Source: Alkalihalobacillus pseudalcaliphilus (GTDB taxonomy: Bacteria; Bacillota; Bacilli; Bacillales; Bacillaceae_D). Taken from it: a stretch of 64,000 nt of DNA. A program made the position numbers and the translations under genes. Location: contig NZ_JAQQWS010000015.1 in the NCBI RefSeq assembly GCF_028610675.1, positions 10,857 to 74,856 on the forward strand, in the 5' to 3' direction. This document shows positions 9,120 to 17,906 of this stretch, piece after piece (position 1 is the first letter of the stretch; each line of letters begins with the position of its first letter). The notes beneath the pieces were generated by a model that worked only from the letters and a program-made list of their open reading frames with translations, was not told where the DNA came from and ran no database searches.

Positions 9120-9917
9120 CTAAGCTTGTACAGATTCCTCTTTGACGATTAGCCCCATCTTATTTTCCAAGTACCATTGGTAGCCTATAATAAACATAAT
9201 GATCCCATCTACTATATCTCCACCATAGTACATCAGTAGCACCCCTTTTTGAGCCTCTACAACATCTACCCCTACAGGAGGATGAATATAGAGATATTTC
9301 GCTAACATTCCATGTAATGCGATACTTATTATCAAAGCAATAAAACGATGATAATATTTTTTGCGATGAAAAACAGGTTCAATATAAACTAAAGATAACG
9401 TAAAAAAATAACCAGCTATAAATATATGTAAGTGGATGATGATATTAAGCAAAGCATACTCGTGCATGAGCGTATACAAGGGCGTCGTATACAAAACCCA
9501 TAAACCACCGATATTAATAACCCCACTAATATAAGGATTTAAAACGATTCGAAAATACAAGCTTTTACATATCCTAATCATGATTCTAGCTACTCTCACA
9601 GGTAAACTCCTCACTATTAAAACAAAAGGAGCTGCAAGTACAATCATTAAAGGTGCAAACATTCCTACTACGAGATGTACAAGCATATGAAAGCTGAAAT
9701 ACTCATGAGATTGTTCAACGATAGGGGAAAAAATCAGCATAATTAGACAACTGCAAGCTATAAACATATAAAAGATTCTAGACCACGGCCACCTGCGTTT
9801 ATAATTCTTCTGTATTAATGCCAAAGTAAAGTAGCCTATAAAAATAAGTGCACAGAATAAACTAATCGACATGGACATAAAAGTAAAATACTCCATTTCT
9901 AAATGATCATGTGCCAT
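9120..9917 (-). CDS. ctaG: CtaG-type cytochrome c oxidase assembly factor (caa3_CtaG family)
   Basis: Integral membrane protein of 265 residues with about seven helices. Typical CtaG landmarks are the histidine-rich segments SFHMLVHLVVGMFAPLMIVLAAP and NIIIHLHIFIAGYFFTLSLVYIEP and the late MYYGGDIVDGIIMFIIGYQWY. The family supports copper insertion or assembly of caa3 oxidase in Bacillus. The start overlaps the end of the DUF2243 gene by 11 bp, indicating translational coupling. No cox structural genes are in the window, so this is a detached paralogue or a dispersed copy. Confidence 0.88.
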   Translation of the reverse strand: MAHDHLEMEYFTFMSMSISLFCALIFIGYFTLALIQKNYKRRWPWSRIFYMFIACSCLIMLIFSPIVEQSHEYFSFHMLVHLVVGMFAPLMIVLAAPFVLIVRSLPVRVARIMIRICKSLYFRIVLNPYISGVINIGGLWVLYTTPLYTLMHEYALLNIIIHLHIFIAGYFFTLSLVYIEPVFHRKKYYHRFIALIISIALHGMLAKYLYIHPPVGVDVVEAQKGVLLMYYGGDIVDGIIMFIIGYQWYLENKMGLIVKEESVQA

Positions 9918-10377
9918 TTCCTACTATCTCACTTTTCCGTTCACTTCCTCTAAGAAGAGTTAATCCAACTACCAAAATCAGTAATGCTAGCAAATTCCAA
10001 ACAATATCGTACACCCACACATTATCAACATAACGAATCTGATGAATGCCTAATAATTTATGCTGGATAAAACCATCATATAATTGAAAGAATCCAATCC
10101 CTATAAAAGTTCCAGCAAACCATAATCGGGAGATGAAATCATCTCTCCTTCTTAAATCAGCGAATAAAAATAAACCAAAAATAGTAGCAAACCAACTAAA
10201 TGCATGAAAAATACCGTCTGAAATTAAACCTATACTAGTAGAAGATAAATCATAAAAGTGATGCCACCTTAATAATTGGTGAAATATAACCTCGTCTATA
10301 AATGCAACTAATCCTGCCCCAAATAATAACCCTGATATGACATTCCTTCTTCGGATTTTCCTGCTAGCGTGTGCCAT
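9907..10377 (-). CDS. DUF2243 membrane protein
   Basis: Protein of 156 residues with four membrane helices and conserved histidines (FHQLLRWHHFYD, GIFHAFSWFATIFGLFLF, QHKLLGIHQIRY), matching DUF2243, a family often found beside CtaG-like proteins. Function is unknown; the conserved histidines suggest metal or haem association (inference). GAGGAGG precedes ATG 10377. It is the first gene of the DUF2243-ctaG pair. Confidence 0.85.
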   Translation of the reverse strand: MAHASRKIRRRNVISGLLFGAGLVAFIDEVIFHQLLRWHHFYDLSSTSIGLISDGIFHAFSWFATIFGLFLFADLRRRDDFISRLWFAGTFIGIGFFQLYDGFIQHKLLGIHQIRYVDNVWVYDIVWNLLALLILVVGLTLLRGSERKSEIVGNGT

Positions 10378-10587
10378 TGTTCCTCCTCTATTTATCCAAT
10401 GAGTTTTCTTTAGTTTGCCAACCTATTTTTGTTCTATGTATATGTCACTTTAACTAAATATCCTTTTACATTGTTTTATTAATTAGAATAGATGGCTGAT
10501 AAGCAAAAGATAACCTCAATTATATAAACCAATTGCTCTATTTCATTTAGTTTAATTCTGTTCATTTCAAAACATAAGGAGACCATA

Positions 10588-10732
10588 ACGAAAGCTGTAA
10601 CCTATCAAGGAAAAATGCAGTAGAAGTTAAAAAGATACAGGCACCTAATATAGAAGGCCGACAAGACGTTATAATTAAAGTAACTTCCACAGCAAAATGT
10701 GGTTCCGATCTTCATTCATATTCCATTAGATG
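10588..10732 (+). pseudogene. Remnant of a zinc alcohol dehydrogenase N-terminus
   Basis: Reading frames here resemble the start of MDR alcohol/formaldehyde dehydrogenases: KAVTYQGK, then after a one-base frameshift AVEVKK, then VIIKVTSTAKCGSDLHSYS. The start codon is ACG in place of ATG, although AGGAG stands at the right distance. An in-frame TGA follows at 10730. The catalytic-domain motif CGSDLH is visible, but the rest of the roughly 380-residue protein is gone; bases up to 10850 are unrecognisable. Confidence 0.75.
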
Positions 10733-10858
10733 AAGCAACAATGCTTATCATATCTTTAATAAAAATGAAGATAATTATATGAAAGCCATGAGAAATCAAA
10801 ATGTAAAAAAGCGTTCCAGTTCCACTACTTCATACAACTTACCTAACACCAAATATAA

Positions 10859-10900
10859 GCGAAAGACATGTTAAACGAGCTAACATGTCTTTCGCTTTTT
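10859..10900. terminator. Strong hairpin terminator after clpP
   Basis: Arms of 15 bp (10859-10873 and 10881-10895) pair perfectly around a seven-base loop. The plus strand has a T5 tail; the minus side is only moderately T-rich. It lies about 15 bp past the clpP stop. Confidence 0.8.
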
Positions 10901-10914
10901 AATTCCATTTACCG

Positions 10915-11499
10915 TTAGTTTCTGTCAATAATTCGATCTACTACGCCATATGCCACGGCTTCCTCCGCGGTCATAAAATAATCACGTTCGCTATCTTTCT
11001 CAATCCTTTCTATAGTTTGCCCCGTTCGCTCTGCCATTATCTTATTCATATGCTTTTTCATACGAATAATTCTTCTCGCTGATATTTCGATATCACTTGC
11101 CTGCCCTTGAGCTCCCCCGCTTGGCTGATGGATCATAACCTCGGAATTAGGGAGTGCTAAACGCTTGCCCTTTTCACCTGCTATTAATAAAAACGCAGCC
11201 ATGGATGCAGCCAACCCCGTACAAATGGTACTAACTTTTGGTTTTATATAGTGCATCGTATCAAAAATCGCCAATCCAGCTGAAATAGAACCACCCGGAC
11301 TGTTAATATAAAGAGAAATGTCTTTTCCTTCATCATCAGATGCTAAAAATAAAAGCTGTGCGACAATGCTATTTGCTACTTGATCATCAATGGCAGAACC
11401 TAAAAAGACAATTCGGTCTTTCAACAATCTAGAATAAATATCATATCCTCTTTCACCTGTTTGTGTTTGTTCTATAACATGCGGAATAAATGTTGCCAT
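10915..11499 (-). CDS. clpP: ATP-dependent Clp protease proteolytic subunit
   Basis: ClpP peptidase of 194 residues, the normal family length, with catalytic triad S99 (GLAAS), H124 (MIHQPSGG) and D173. The start is ATG 11499 behind AGGAGGG; longer in-frame readings run into the sigma gene and add unrelated residues. It begins 13 bp after the stop of an ECF-type sigma factor, so the two form an operon. The setting suggests an accessory ClpP paralogue used under the sigma factor's regulon; the housekeeping clpP is normally elsewhere in Bacillus (inference). Confidence 0.95.
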   Translation of the reverse strand: MATFIPHVIEQTQTGERGYDIYSRLLKDRIVFLGSAIDDQVANSIVAQLLFLASDDEGKDISLYINSPGGSISAGLAIFDTMHYIKPKVSTICTGLAASMAAFLLIAGEKGKRLALPNSEVMIHQPSGGAQGQASDIEISARRIIRMKKHMNKIMAERTGQTIERIEKDSERDYFMTAEEAVAYGVVDRIIDRN

Positions 11500-11512
11500 A
11501 ATCACCCTCCTT

Positions 11513-12214
11513 TTATGCAGCCATAAATAAATGGCCATAATCATTGCCTGTTCTACTATTAAATTTGTTCGTTGCCTGACACTGTTGGTTTTGTCGAACC
11601 ATATGCAAGTAACTTTCCTCTTCCGTTCCAAGCAGAATCAACGCTTTAATATCACTTTTACGAAATGCCTCGGCAAGTGCCTGAACTCGAATGGCTGAAA
11701 AATCTGCCTTCCTCTTCCCTTTGCTTGTTTCTAGTCTTTTTCGCATCCTATGCAAGGCCGCTTTAATCGCCCCTTCTGTCGTTTGAAAAAACGCTGCTAC
11801 TTCATTGGCCCTAAATTGGAAAACCTCCACCAACAAAAATAGAACTTGCTGTCGCTTCGTCAAAACATTGACCAGCTTTTCCATTGCTGCTTCTACCTCT
11901 TCCACGCTAGTGAAAGTACCGATTGCTACATCATTTACATAGATGTTTTCATCATAATCAAACTTTCTTTTCCGCCACTGATCAATCCAAAGGCGAGAGG
12001 CGACCTTTGTTAATAAACGATAATTAATGTCTTGATAGTCTACATTTAATACTTTCATGATTGAACCTTGCATTAAATCTTCTGCGTCCCATTTGTTTGA
12101 AGTCAGTTTCAAACAATAGTGAAAAAAAGCAGGATAAAAAAGTTGCAGCTTCTGCTCTAATTCCAAACCCTTCCGTTTCTGTTGACTTTCTTGACTCTCC
12201 ATTACCACTTCCAT
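11513..12214 (-). CDS. RNA polymerase sigma-70 family (ECF-type) sigma factor
   Basis: Protein of 233 residues. Region 2 is visible at FFHYCLKLTSNKWDAEDLMQGSIMKVL and LASRLWIDQWRKRKFDYDE-like sequence. Region 4 is LTKRQQVLFLLVEVFQFRANEVAAFFQTTEGAIKAALHRMRKRL. A C-terminal extension of about 55 residues (RKADFSAIRVQALAEAFRKSDIKALILLGTEEE) is longer than minimal ECF factors and may be regulatory. ATG 12214 has AAGGAGG upstream. No anti-sigma gene is adjacent; instead clpP follows 13 bp later, suggesting control by proteolysis (inference). Confidence 0.85.
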   Translation of the reverse strand: MEVVMESQESQQKRKGLELEQKLQLFYPAFFHYCLKLTSNKWDAEDLMQGSIMKVLNVDYQDINYRLLTKVASRLWIDQWRKRKFDYDENIYVNDVAIGTFTSVEEVEAAMEKLVNVLTKRQQVLFLLVEVFQFRANEVAAFFQTTEGAIKAALHRMRKRLETSKGKRKADFSAIRVQALAEAFRKSDIKALILLGTEEESYLHMVRQNQQCQATNKFNSRTGNDYGHLFMAA

Positions 12215-12285
12215 ATGAATGCCTCCTTTCAAGTCACTCTTATTGTTATAAACGTTATTTTATTTAAAATAGATACGGGTAGATA

Positions 12286-12330
12286 AAAAAACTGCCGTTT
12301 GATATCAATCAAATTCAAACCACAGTTTTT
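12286..12330. other. Orphan terminator-like hairpin in a divergent intergenic region
   Basis: Outer arms AAAACTG/CAGTTTT and inner GTTTGA/TCAAAC form a composite stem with T-runs on both sides. It lies about 70 bp upstream of the sigma gene and 250 bp upstream of the threonine synthase, so no upstream gene needs it. It could be a leader attenuator for the sigma-clpP operon or the end of a small RNA. Confidence 0.5.
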
Positions 12331-12579
12331 AACTTTGTTACTTGAGCTTTTTCATGTTCCACTTCTTTTATATATTTATTTTACTATACCCATTTGATTC
12401 TCACTATATCGGTGGGATTTCATATAAGCCGCAGCACCTCTTTTAACGTTGTTTGATGCTTGCTGGAAAGGGTATATAACTAATTAGCTATTTTTTTTGT
12501 TAACATTTCCCTTTAATATTTTGTCCTGTTGATTTAACCATATATGAAGATTATTTTATTATAAATGAGGAGGAAGCCC

Positions 12580-13788
12580 ATGACCTTTAGCTATGTTTCC
12601 CATCTATTCTGCCCCAAATGTTCACTTACTTGTTCTAGCGATCAAGTGCGTAATTTATGTGTATGTGGTTCACCCTTACTTGTTAGTTATCATTATCCTA
12701 AAATGAAAGAAGAGCTTTCTCATGACATCTTAAAAGACCGTCAACCGACTCTTTGGCGTTATCACGAATTATTGCCTATTAAGAATCCCGATTATATAAC
12801 GAGTATGGGAGAGGGTATGACGCCAATTGTAGCCATGAACCGTTATGGTCAGAAGTTGGGAATTCAACATTTATGGATGAAAGATGAGGGCTTACTTCCT
12901 ACAGGATCTTTTAAAGCGAGGGGTGCAGCTGTGGGGGTTTCTAAAGCAAAAGAATTAGGTTTATCCGAAATTGCCATGCCAACAAACGGAAATGCCGGTG
13001 CAGCATGGGCCTTATATGCAGCAAGAGCTGGCTTAAAAAGTCATATTGTCATGCCTTTAGATGCACCACTAATTACAAGAAATGAAGTATCAATTTCGGG
13101 GGCTAATTTATATTTAATGGATGGCCTCATAAGTGATGCAGGTAAAGTCGTCGCAGAGTCCGTTCAAGGAAAAGATTGGTTTGACGTCTCTACACTCAAA
13201 GAGCCTTACAGAATTGAAGGAAAGAAAACGATGGGCTTTGAGATTGCTGAACAATTTGATTGGCAAGTTCCTGATGTCATTCTTTATCCGACTGGTGGAG
13301 GTGTTGGCCTTATTGGCATTTACAAAGCATTTAAAGAACTAATCGAAATTGGCTGGTTGGAGCAAGATAAACTACCTCGACTAGTAGCCGTGCAAGCGAA
13401 GGGCTGTGCTCCGATTGTAAAAGCTTTTGAGAACAATCAAGAGGAGTCAGAAATGTGGCCAAATGCCTCAACCGCAGCTTTTGGGATCAATGTCCCTAAA
13501 GCATTAGGTGATTTTCTCATCTTAGAGGCAATTTATGAAACAAACGGAACAGCCATCGCCATTGAAGATGGTGAGATTTCAGCTGAGCAAAAAGAAATAG
13601 CAGAGCTTGAAGGGGCATTTATCTGTCCAGAAGGAGCTGCCACTTTTGCAGCAGTAAAAAAACTACGAGCCAATAATTGGATTCAAGCGCAAGAAAAAGT
13701 CGTTTGCTTAAACACCGGGATGGGCATTAAATACCCGGAATCTGTTAACGTTCTCGCTCCGACACTCGAAGTAGGTGAACATTTATAG
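12580..13788 (+). CDS. thrC: Threonine synthase (PLP-dependent, with N-terminal zinc ribbon)
   Basis: Converts O-phosphohomoserine to threonine. The N-terminus has a zinc ribbon (C11, C14, C27, C29). The PLP lysine is K112 in TGSFKARGA, and the phosphate-binding glycine loop is TGGGVGLIG. Length of 402 residues fits class II-like bacterial synthases. GAGGAGG precedes ATG 12580; an earlier ATG at 12565 overlaps that ribosome site. It stands alone, without hom or thrB, so it may be a paralogue or act on a related phospho-amino acid; the symbol is a best guess. Confidence 0.83.
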   Translation: MTFSYVSHLFCPKCSLTCSSDQVRNLCVCGSPLLVSYHYPKMKEELSHDILKDRQPTLWRYHELLPIKNPDYITSMGEGMTPIVAMNRYGQKLGIQHLWMKDEGLLPTGSFKARGAAVGVSKAKELGLSEIAMPTNGNAGAAWALYAARAGLKSHIVMPLDAPLITRNEVSISGANLYLMDGLISDAGKVVAESVQGKDWFDVSTLKEPYRIEGKKTMGFEIAEQFDWQVPDVILYPTGGGVGLIGIYKAFKELIEIGWLEQDKLPRLVAVQAKGCAPIVKAFENNQEESEMWPNASTAAFGINVPKALGDFLILEAIYETNGTAIAIEDGEISAEQKEIAELEGAFICPEGAATFAAVKKLRANNWIQAQEKVVCLNTGMGIKYPESVNVLAPTLEVGEHL

Positions 13789-13794
13789 AAGTAA

Positions 13795-13824
13795 AAAAAG
13801 AGCTACGGCATTAGCTCTTTTTTT
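13795..13824. terminator. Bidirectional terminator between thrC and tatC
   Basis: AAGAGCTA and TAGCTCTT pair around a short loop with an A-run before and a T7 run after, so it can serve both convergent genes. Confidence 0.85.
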
Positions 13825-13826
13825 CT

Positions 13827-14600
13827 TCACGCTTTATTTGGTTCTACTAAAAGGCTTTCCTCTTCTGCTTCTGTTAATTTCTTCTGTCTCTTTTTATAGG
13901 ACACCTTGGACAATAAAATACCTGCCTCATATAACATCATTAACGGAAAGAGGACCATTAACTGCGAGAAGAAATCCGGTGGTGTGATTAGTGCCGACAC
14001 TACAGCCATTAATAGATACCCATATTTCCTCACTTCTTTTAGCTTCATCGGTGTGACGATACCTATTGATGTTAAGAACATAAACAGCAGTGGGATTTCA
14101 AACAAAAATCCAAGCGGAATCGTCGTCATCATTAAAAACGAGAAATATTCTTTTGCCGTAATCATAATTTCAAAATTCTTGACACCTAAGCTCATAAGAA
14201 ATGAATAGACGGTTGGAAAAATAACAAAAGCACCAAATGTTAAACCAACGAGAAAACTAATAAATAGACTTGGAATAAAAGTTAATGCTGTCTTACTCTC
14301 TTGTTCCGTTAGAGCAGGTTTGGCGAATCTCCAGACTTGATAGCCTATAAAGGGTGCAGAAAGCCCAAGACTAAGACTTCCTGCAATACCAGTATAAAAG
14401 CGAATCACATCTAAAGGTCCAAGCATCACCAATTTATGATCATTTGTGATGAGCGGAATCACTTTATTAATATAAAGTAAAATCCCAATGAAACAGAGCA
14501 AGAAAAAAATGACAGAGTAGATGACCGCTTTTCGTAAATCCGTTAAATGCTCGACAAGCGATTGCTGTGCCTGCTGTGCTTCTAGTTGTTCACTCTGCAT
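13827..14600 (-). CDS. tatC: Sec-independent protein translocase TatC
   Basis: Six-helix membrane receptor of the twin-arginine translocase, 257 residues. The N-terminal HLTDLRKAV motif, which helps bind Tat signals, is present, as are FAKPALTEQE and SALITPPDFFSQ. ATG 14600 is preceded by AAAGGGATG. It lies 28 bp after tatA, forming a minimal TatA-TatC system typical of Bacillus. The nearest Tat cargo in the window is the small subunit of the gluconate dehydrogenase-like enzyme at 16978. Confidence 0.95.
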   Translation of the reverse strand: MQSEQLEAQQAQQSLVEHLTDLRKAVIYSVIFFLLCFIGILLYINKVIPLITNDHKLVMLGPLDVIRFYTGIAGSLSLGLSAPFIGYQVWRFAKPALTEQESKTALTFIPSLFISFLVGLTFGAFVIFPTVYSFLMSLGVKNFEIMITAKEYFSFLMMTTIPLGFLFEIPLLFMFLTSIGIVTPMKLKEVRKYGYLLMAVVSALITPPDFFSQLMVLFPLMMLYEAGILLSKVSYKKRQKKLTEAEEESLLVEPNKA

Positions 14601-14628
14601 ACTATCATCCCTTTAAATGTGAATTCGA

Positions 14629-14832
14629 CTACTTTGTTTCATTTGATTCTGTGTCTTTTTTTATGTCATTGTTTTGATCATCTGACATGATGTTATTGGC
14701 TGAGCGTTTGAATTCTGATAGGGTTTGACCAAACGCCGCCCCAATTTCGGGTAATTTTTTTGGTCCAAAAATGATTAACGTAATGACCAAAATAATAATT
14801 AACCCTGGTATACCAATATTAGGAATGCCCAT
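14629..14832 (-). CDS. tatA: Twin-arginine translocase subunit TatA
   Basis: Pore-forming Tat subunit of 67 residues: an N-terminal membrane helix (IGIPGLIIILVITLIIFGPKKLPEIG), the FGPKKLPE hinge, an amphipathic helix (GAAFGQTLSEFKRSANNI) and an acidic tail. GAAAGGAG precedes ATG 14832. It is the first gene of tatA-tatC. Confidence 0.95.
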   Translation of the reverse strand: MGIPNIGIPGLIIILVITLIIFGPKKLPEIGAAFGQTLSEFKRSANNIMSDDQNNDIKKDTESNETK

Positions 14833-14850
14833 TGTGATTACTCCTTTCTT

Positions 14851-14999
14851 TGTATGAAAGTGTACTAAAGCTGATGTGCTCTTTTCCTCAAAAGGCTATT
14901 GATTAAAGTCACGGAAAAGCTAATATCAAATGACATAAAAGCCACCAAGCAAGGAAAATTCAATTAATTAAAGTTCCGCCAGCTAAAAAGCAAAATCAC
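14851..14999 (+). repeat. Degraded copy of dispersed family 1
   Basis: The left end TTTGTATGAAAGTGTACT matches the shared terminal motif. The right end (about 14971-14997, TTCCGCCAGCTAAAAAGC then AAAATC) matches the family 1 right-end module. The central hairpin domain seen at 23762 is missing. Confidence 0.5.
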
Positions 15000-15037
15000 T
15001 TATTTAGTGAAGTTCCATTTCTTCGTATTTCTAGTTC

Positions 15038-15216
15038 AGCTGCATTAAGCTTTTTTTCAACTTGATGCTGTGTATTTTGATTTGTACAGCGTTGTCAGCT
15101 CTTTTCATGACTCCATTGCTACGTATTTCCGTTTCCTCAGCATTGTCGGCTCTTTTTCCGGCTTCATTGTCGCGTAATTCAGTTGCACACAACATTGACG
15201 GCTCTTTCCATTCACC
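15038..15216. repeat. Degenerate minisatellite, about 3.5 units of 50-52 bp
   Basis: Units begin near 15038, 15088, 15139 and 15191, with cores such as CATTGTCGGCTCTTTTTCC followed by GGCTTCATTG. Units are diverged (roughly 60-75% by eye). No open frame is conserved. It lies just downstream of a family 1 right end, as do the two other minisatellites here. Confidence 0.65.
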
Positions 15217-15245
15217 ATTTCACTGATTCTTATAAGCCATCAAAA

Positions 15246-16961
15246 CTAAACTAAACTTCCACCCTCGCTTCGGTATTTTAAAATACCTTCTGCCGCTCGG
15301 TAAGCAAGGGCTCCTACTGTTCCAGTTGGATTATATCCACTGTTATGGGCAAATGCAGAAGCTCCAACTACAAAGATATTCTCAGCATCCCACATCTGCA
15401 AATAATTATTAACAGCAGAGGTAGCTGGATCAGAACCCATAATAACACCACCTGTATTGTGTGTCGTTTGGTATGGAACAATGTCATAATGCTCTAGATT
15501 TGCTCGTTCGCTAATCTCTGAAGCTCCCATCTCTAACATAATTTCATCTAAGCGCTCGCCAATATAGTGATATAAATTTCGATCTTGATCAGTAAAGTTA
15601 TAAGTCATCCGTAATAACGGAATACCATATGCATCCGTATAGGTCGGATCAAGGTCGAGATAGTTTTCACGTACAGGCATAGAAGCACCCTGGGCTGAAA
15701 TACTGATTGACCTCGTATAATAATTGATGGAAGCCGCCTTAAACTCTTTCCCCCAACTTGGCGTCCCTGCGGGAACAGGATTGGATGCAATAGGTCTTGC
15801 TCCTGTTTGTGTACAGGCAATATTACCACCATGAATAAAATCGAGATTAGAATGGTCAAAGAAATCTCCATTAAAATCATCGATATTTGCCCCTAATGCT
15901 CCTGCTCCCATATAAGAATTAAAGCGATCATCATCAAAGAAGCCTGTCACACCTGGCAATAATTGATAGCAATAATTCTTACCGATAACACCTTCACCGG
16001 TTTCAGGGTTATACGGACGACCTATATTCGATGTTAATAATAAACGAGTATTTGTCATGACATAGCCCGTTAAAATGACAACATCAGCTGGTTGAATAAA
16101 CTCTTCCTTTGTTTTGACATCAATAAATCGAACACCTGTCGCTTTGCCTCCCTCATAAATGACTTCCGTGACGTTGGCAAAGTTACGCAACTCAAAATTC
16201 CCTGTTTCCTTTGCAAAAGGGATAACCGCTACAGTTGGATCTCCTTTTGCCCCATATTCACAGCCAAATCGCTCACAGAAACCACAATACTGACAGGCGG
16301 GTAATGTTGCCCCATATTGATTTTCGTAAGTTTGACTCATATTAGATGAAGGAACATGACTTGGATGATACCCCAAATTCGTTGTCGCTTCTTTAAACTT
16401 TCTAATAATCGGCGTATCCTTCATCGGTGGATTCGGATACTCATTCGCTCGTTCGGGTAAAAGAGGGTTAGGCTCTCCACTAATACCAGCGGCACGCTCA
16501 AATTCATAAAAATATGGCTCTAACTCTTCATACGTGATTCCCCAATCTTGTAATTGTAGGCCAAGCTGATTAATTTTATCTTCTCCATACTTTTCAATGG
16601 TTTGCGACCGGATTTCAAAATCATACGGTAAAAAACGATACGTTTGTCCATTCCAATGCACACCTGAACCGCCCGAACCTTCTCCCAGTAAAAAAGAACC
16701 AATTTGTCGCATTGGCAAAGCTTGCTCGTCTAAATGATGTCTAAACGTAATCGTTTCCTTCGATAAATCCTGCATCAGTTCATAACGCATCGCATAGCGT
16801 AGTTCATCATGAACGACAAAATAGTCTTTTAAGTCTCTTGCCTTACCACGTTCTAGACCAAGTACTTCAACACCCTCTTTAGCTAACTCGGCAGCAATAA
16901 TACTTCCTGTCCAACCCATACCAACGATAACAGCTTCCTTTTTCGGTAATTCTGTTGCCAT
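15246..16961 (-). CDS. GMC family flavoprotein, gluconate 2-dehydrogenase large-subunit-like
   Basis: FAD-dependent oxidoreductase of 571 residues. The N-terminal dinucleotide fold is AVIVGMGWTGSIIAAELAKEG with LERG at the second strand. GSGVHWNGQTYRFLP and the C-terminal HNTGGVIMG and HNSGYNPTGTVGALAYRAAEGIL are typical of the gluconate 2-dehydrogenase alpha family. It has no signal peptide, so it probably hitchhikes with the Tat-targeted small subunit encoded 17 bp upstream. No cytochrome c subunit is adjacent, so the electron acceptor is unclear. The substrate is a sugar acid or related polyol by family. Confidence 0.88.
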   Translation of the reverse strand: MATELPKKEAVIVGMGWTGSIIAAELAKEGVEVLGLERGKARDLKDYFVVHDELRYAMRYELMQDLSKETITFRHHLDEQALPMRQIGSFLLGEGSGGSGVHWNGQTYRFLPYDFEIRSQTIEKYGEDKINQLGLQLQDWGITYEELEPYFYEFERAAGISGEPNPLLPERANEYPNPPMKDTPIIRKFKEATTNLGYHPSHVPSSNMSQTYENQYGATLPACQYCGFCERFGCEYGAKGDPTVAVIPFAKETGNFELRNFANVTEVIYEGGKATGVRFIDVKTKEEFIQPADVVILTGYVMTNTRLLLTSNIGRPYNPETGEGVIGKNYCYQLLPGVTGFFDDDRFNSYMGAGALGANIDDFNGDFFDHSNLDFIHGGNIACTQTGARPIASNPVPAGTPSWGKEFKAASINYYTRSISISAQGASMPVRENYLDLDPTYTDAYGIPLLRMTYNFTDQDRNLYHYIGERLDEIMLEMGASEISERANLEHYDIVPYQTTHNTGGVIMGSDPATSAVNNYLQMWDAENIFVVGASAFAHNSGYNPTGTVGALAYRAAEGILKYRSEGGSLV

Positions 16962-16977
16962 TTATACATACCCCCTT

Positions 16978-17748
16978 TTAATGATGATTCGTATAACTTC
17001 TTAAACTACTAGGCTCATACTCCACAAACTCTTCGGCTTCAATATTATTTAAATAGCTCATCTGATGACCCGGGAAGCCCTTCATAAGCCAACCCTGCAT
17101 ATTTTTATTTCCTCCGTAGGCCGGATCTGCATAAGCTCCTTCTAATGTCGCTGCACGTAGTAAGCGGAAAAAGGTATCGGATGTCACACCATGCATGTCG
17201 ACTTCTCCATTGGCAAAAACGGTCAATATTTCGTCCTGCTGCTCTCCTTCCAACTCATTAAATAATGCTCCATCATATTGGTCTGCACTATACTTTTGCA
17301 TAGCTGTTATTCCTTCATCAAATACTTCATGCCTTAATAAGGCGGTTTGATAACCTTGGAACTGCGAGCCTGGATAAAAAGGACCTTGCATATACTCCTT
17401 CGTATTATGTCCCCACGCTCCCGCTAATTGATGATCAATGAAGAAAGGGACTCCCAAGCCGATCGCACCTGGACCATTCTCATCTTCTGGAAATATTCTT
17501 TCACAGGCGGCTTCTAATACAGCAAACCTTTCTAAATTAGAAAAATAAAGAGGAGCTTGCTGATAGTTAACCGCATCACCAGTTTGCTCTCCATCAGTCT
17601 CCGGGTTAACCGTTTGATTGCCACCATTTGTGTTAGCCCCGATTAAACCACCAATGATCCCTCCACCTACTAAACCACCAGCAACTAAGCCAGAATTCTT
17701 AATGAATCGTCTCCTTGACATGGTCGATTTTTGTTCTTGCTCTGCCAA
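16978..17748 (-). CDS. Gluconate 2-dehydrogenase subunit 3-like protein with Tat signal
   Basis: Small subunit of a membrane-associated sugar dehydrogenase, 256 residues. The N-terminus has a twin-arginine signal, SRRRFIKNSG followed by a glycine-rich hydrophobic stretch to about residue 45. The mature part (YFSNLERFAVLEAACERIFPEDENGPGAIGLGVPFFIDHQLAG) matches the subunit 3 family. The start is TTG 17748 after AAGGGG. It is the first gene of the pair and should guide the cofactor-loaded flavoprotein through the Tat pore, whose genes lie 2.1 kb downstream. Confidence 0.88.
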   Translation of the reverse strand: MAEQEQKSTMSRRRFIKNSGLVAGGLVGGGIIGGLIGANTNGGNQTVNPETDGEQTGDAVNYQQAPLYFSNLERFAVLEAACERIFPEDENGPGAIGLGVPFFIDHQLAGAWGHNTKEYMQGPFYPGSQFQGYQTALLRHEVFDEGITAMQKYSADQYDGALFNELEGEQQDEILTVFANGEVDMHGVTSDTFFRLLRAATLEGAYADPAYGGNKNMQGWLMKGFPGHQMSYLNNIEAEEFVEYEPSSLRSYTNHH

Positions 17749-17865
17749 AGACCATCACCCCTTACAAAAATTTAACTTTCTTGGTTACAATCTCCCCTCT
17801 AAATACCAATTTTATGTAGTTTTTATATTGGAAAAATAATCCAAACTTATAATGAACACCACAAC

Positions 17866-17898
17866 AAAAAGACTCCCCTAGAGCATCTCCTAAGGAAG
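17866..17898 (-). terminator. Terminator of the beta-glucosidase operon
   Basis: On the minus strand CTTCCTTAG and CTAGGGGAG pair (with G-U) and are followed by TCTTTTTG, just past the gene stop at 17907. Confidence 0.75.
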
Positions 17899-17906
17899 CC
17901 TTGTCA

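Noticed and set aside
10740..10850. Continuation of the dehydrogenase remnant or a second small gene
   Set aside because: No frame longer than about 25 codons and no family resemblance.
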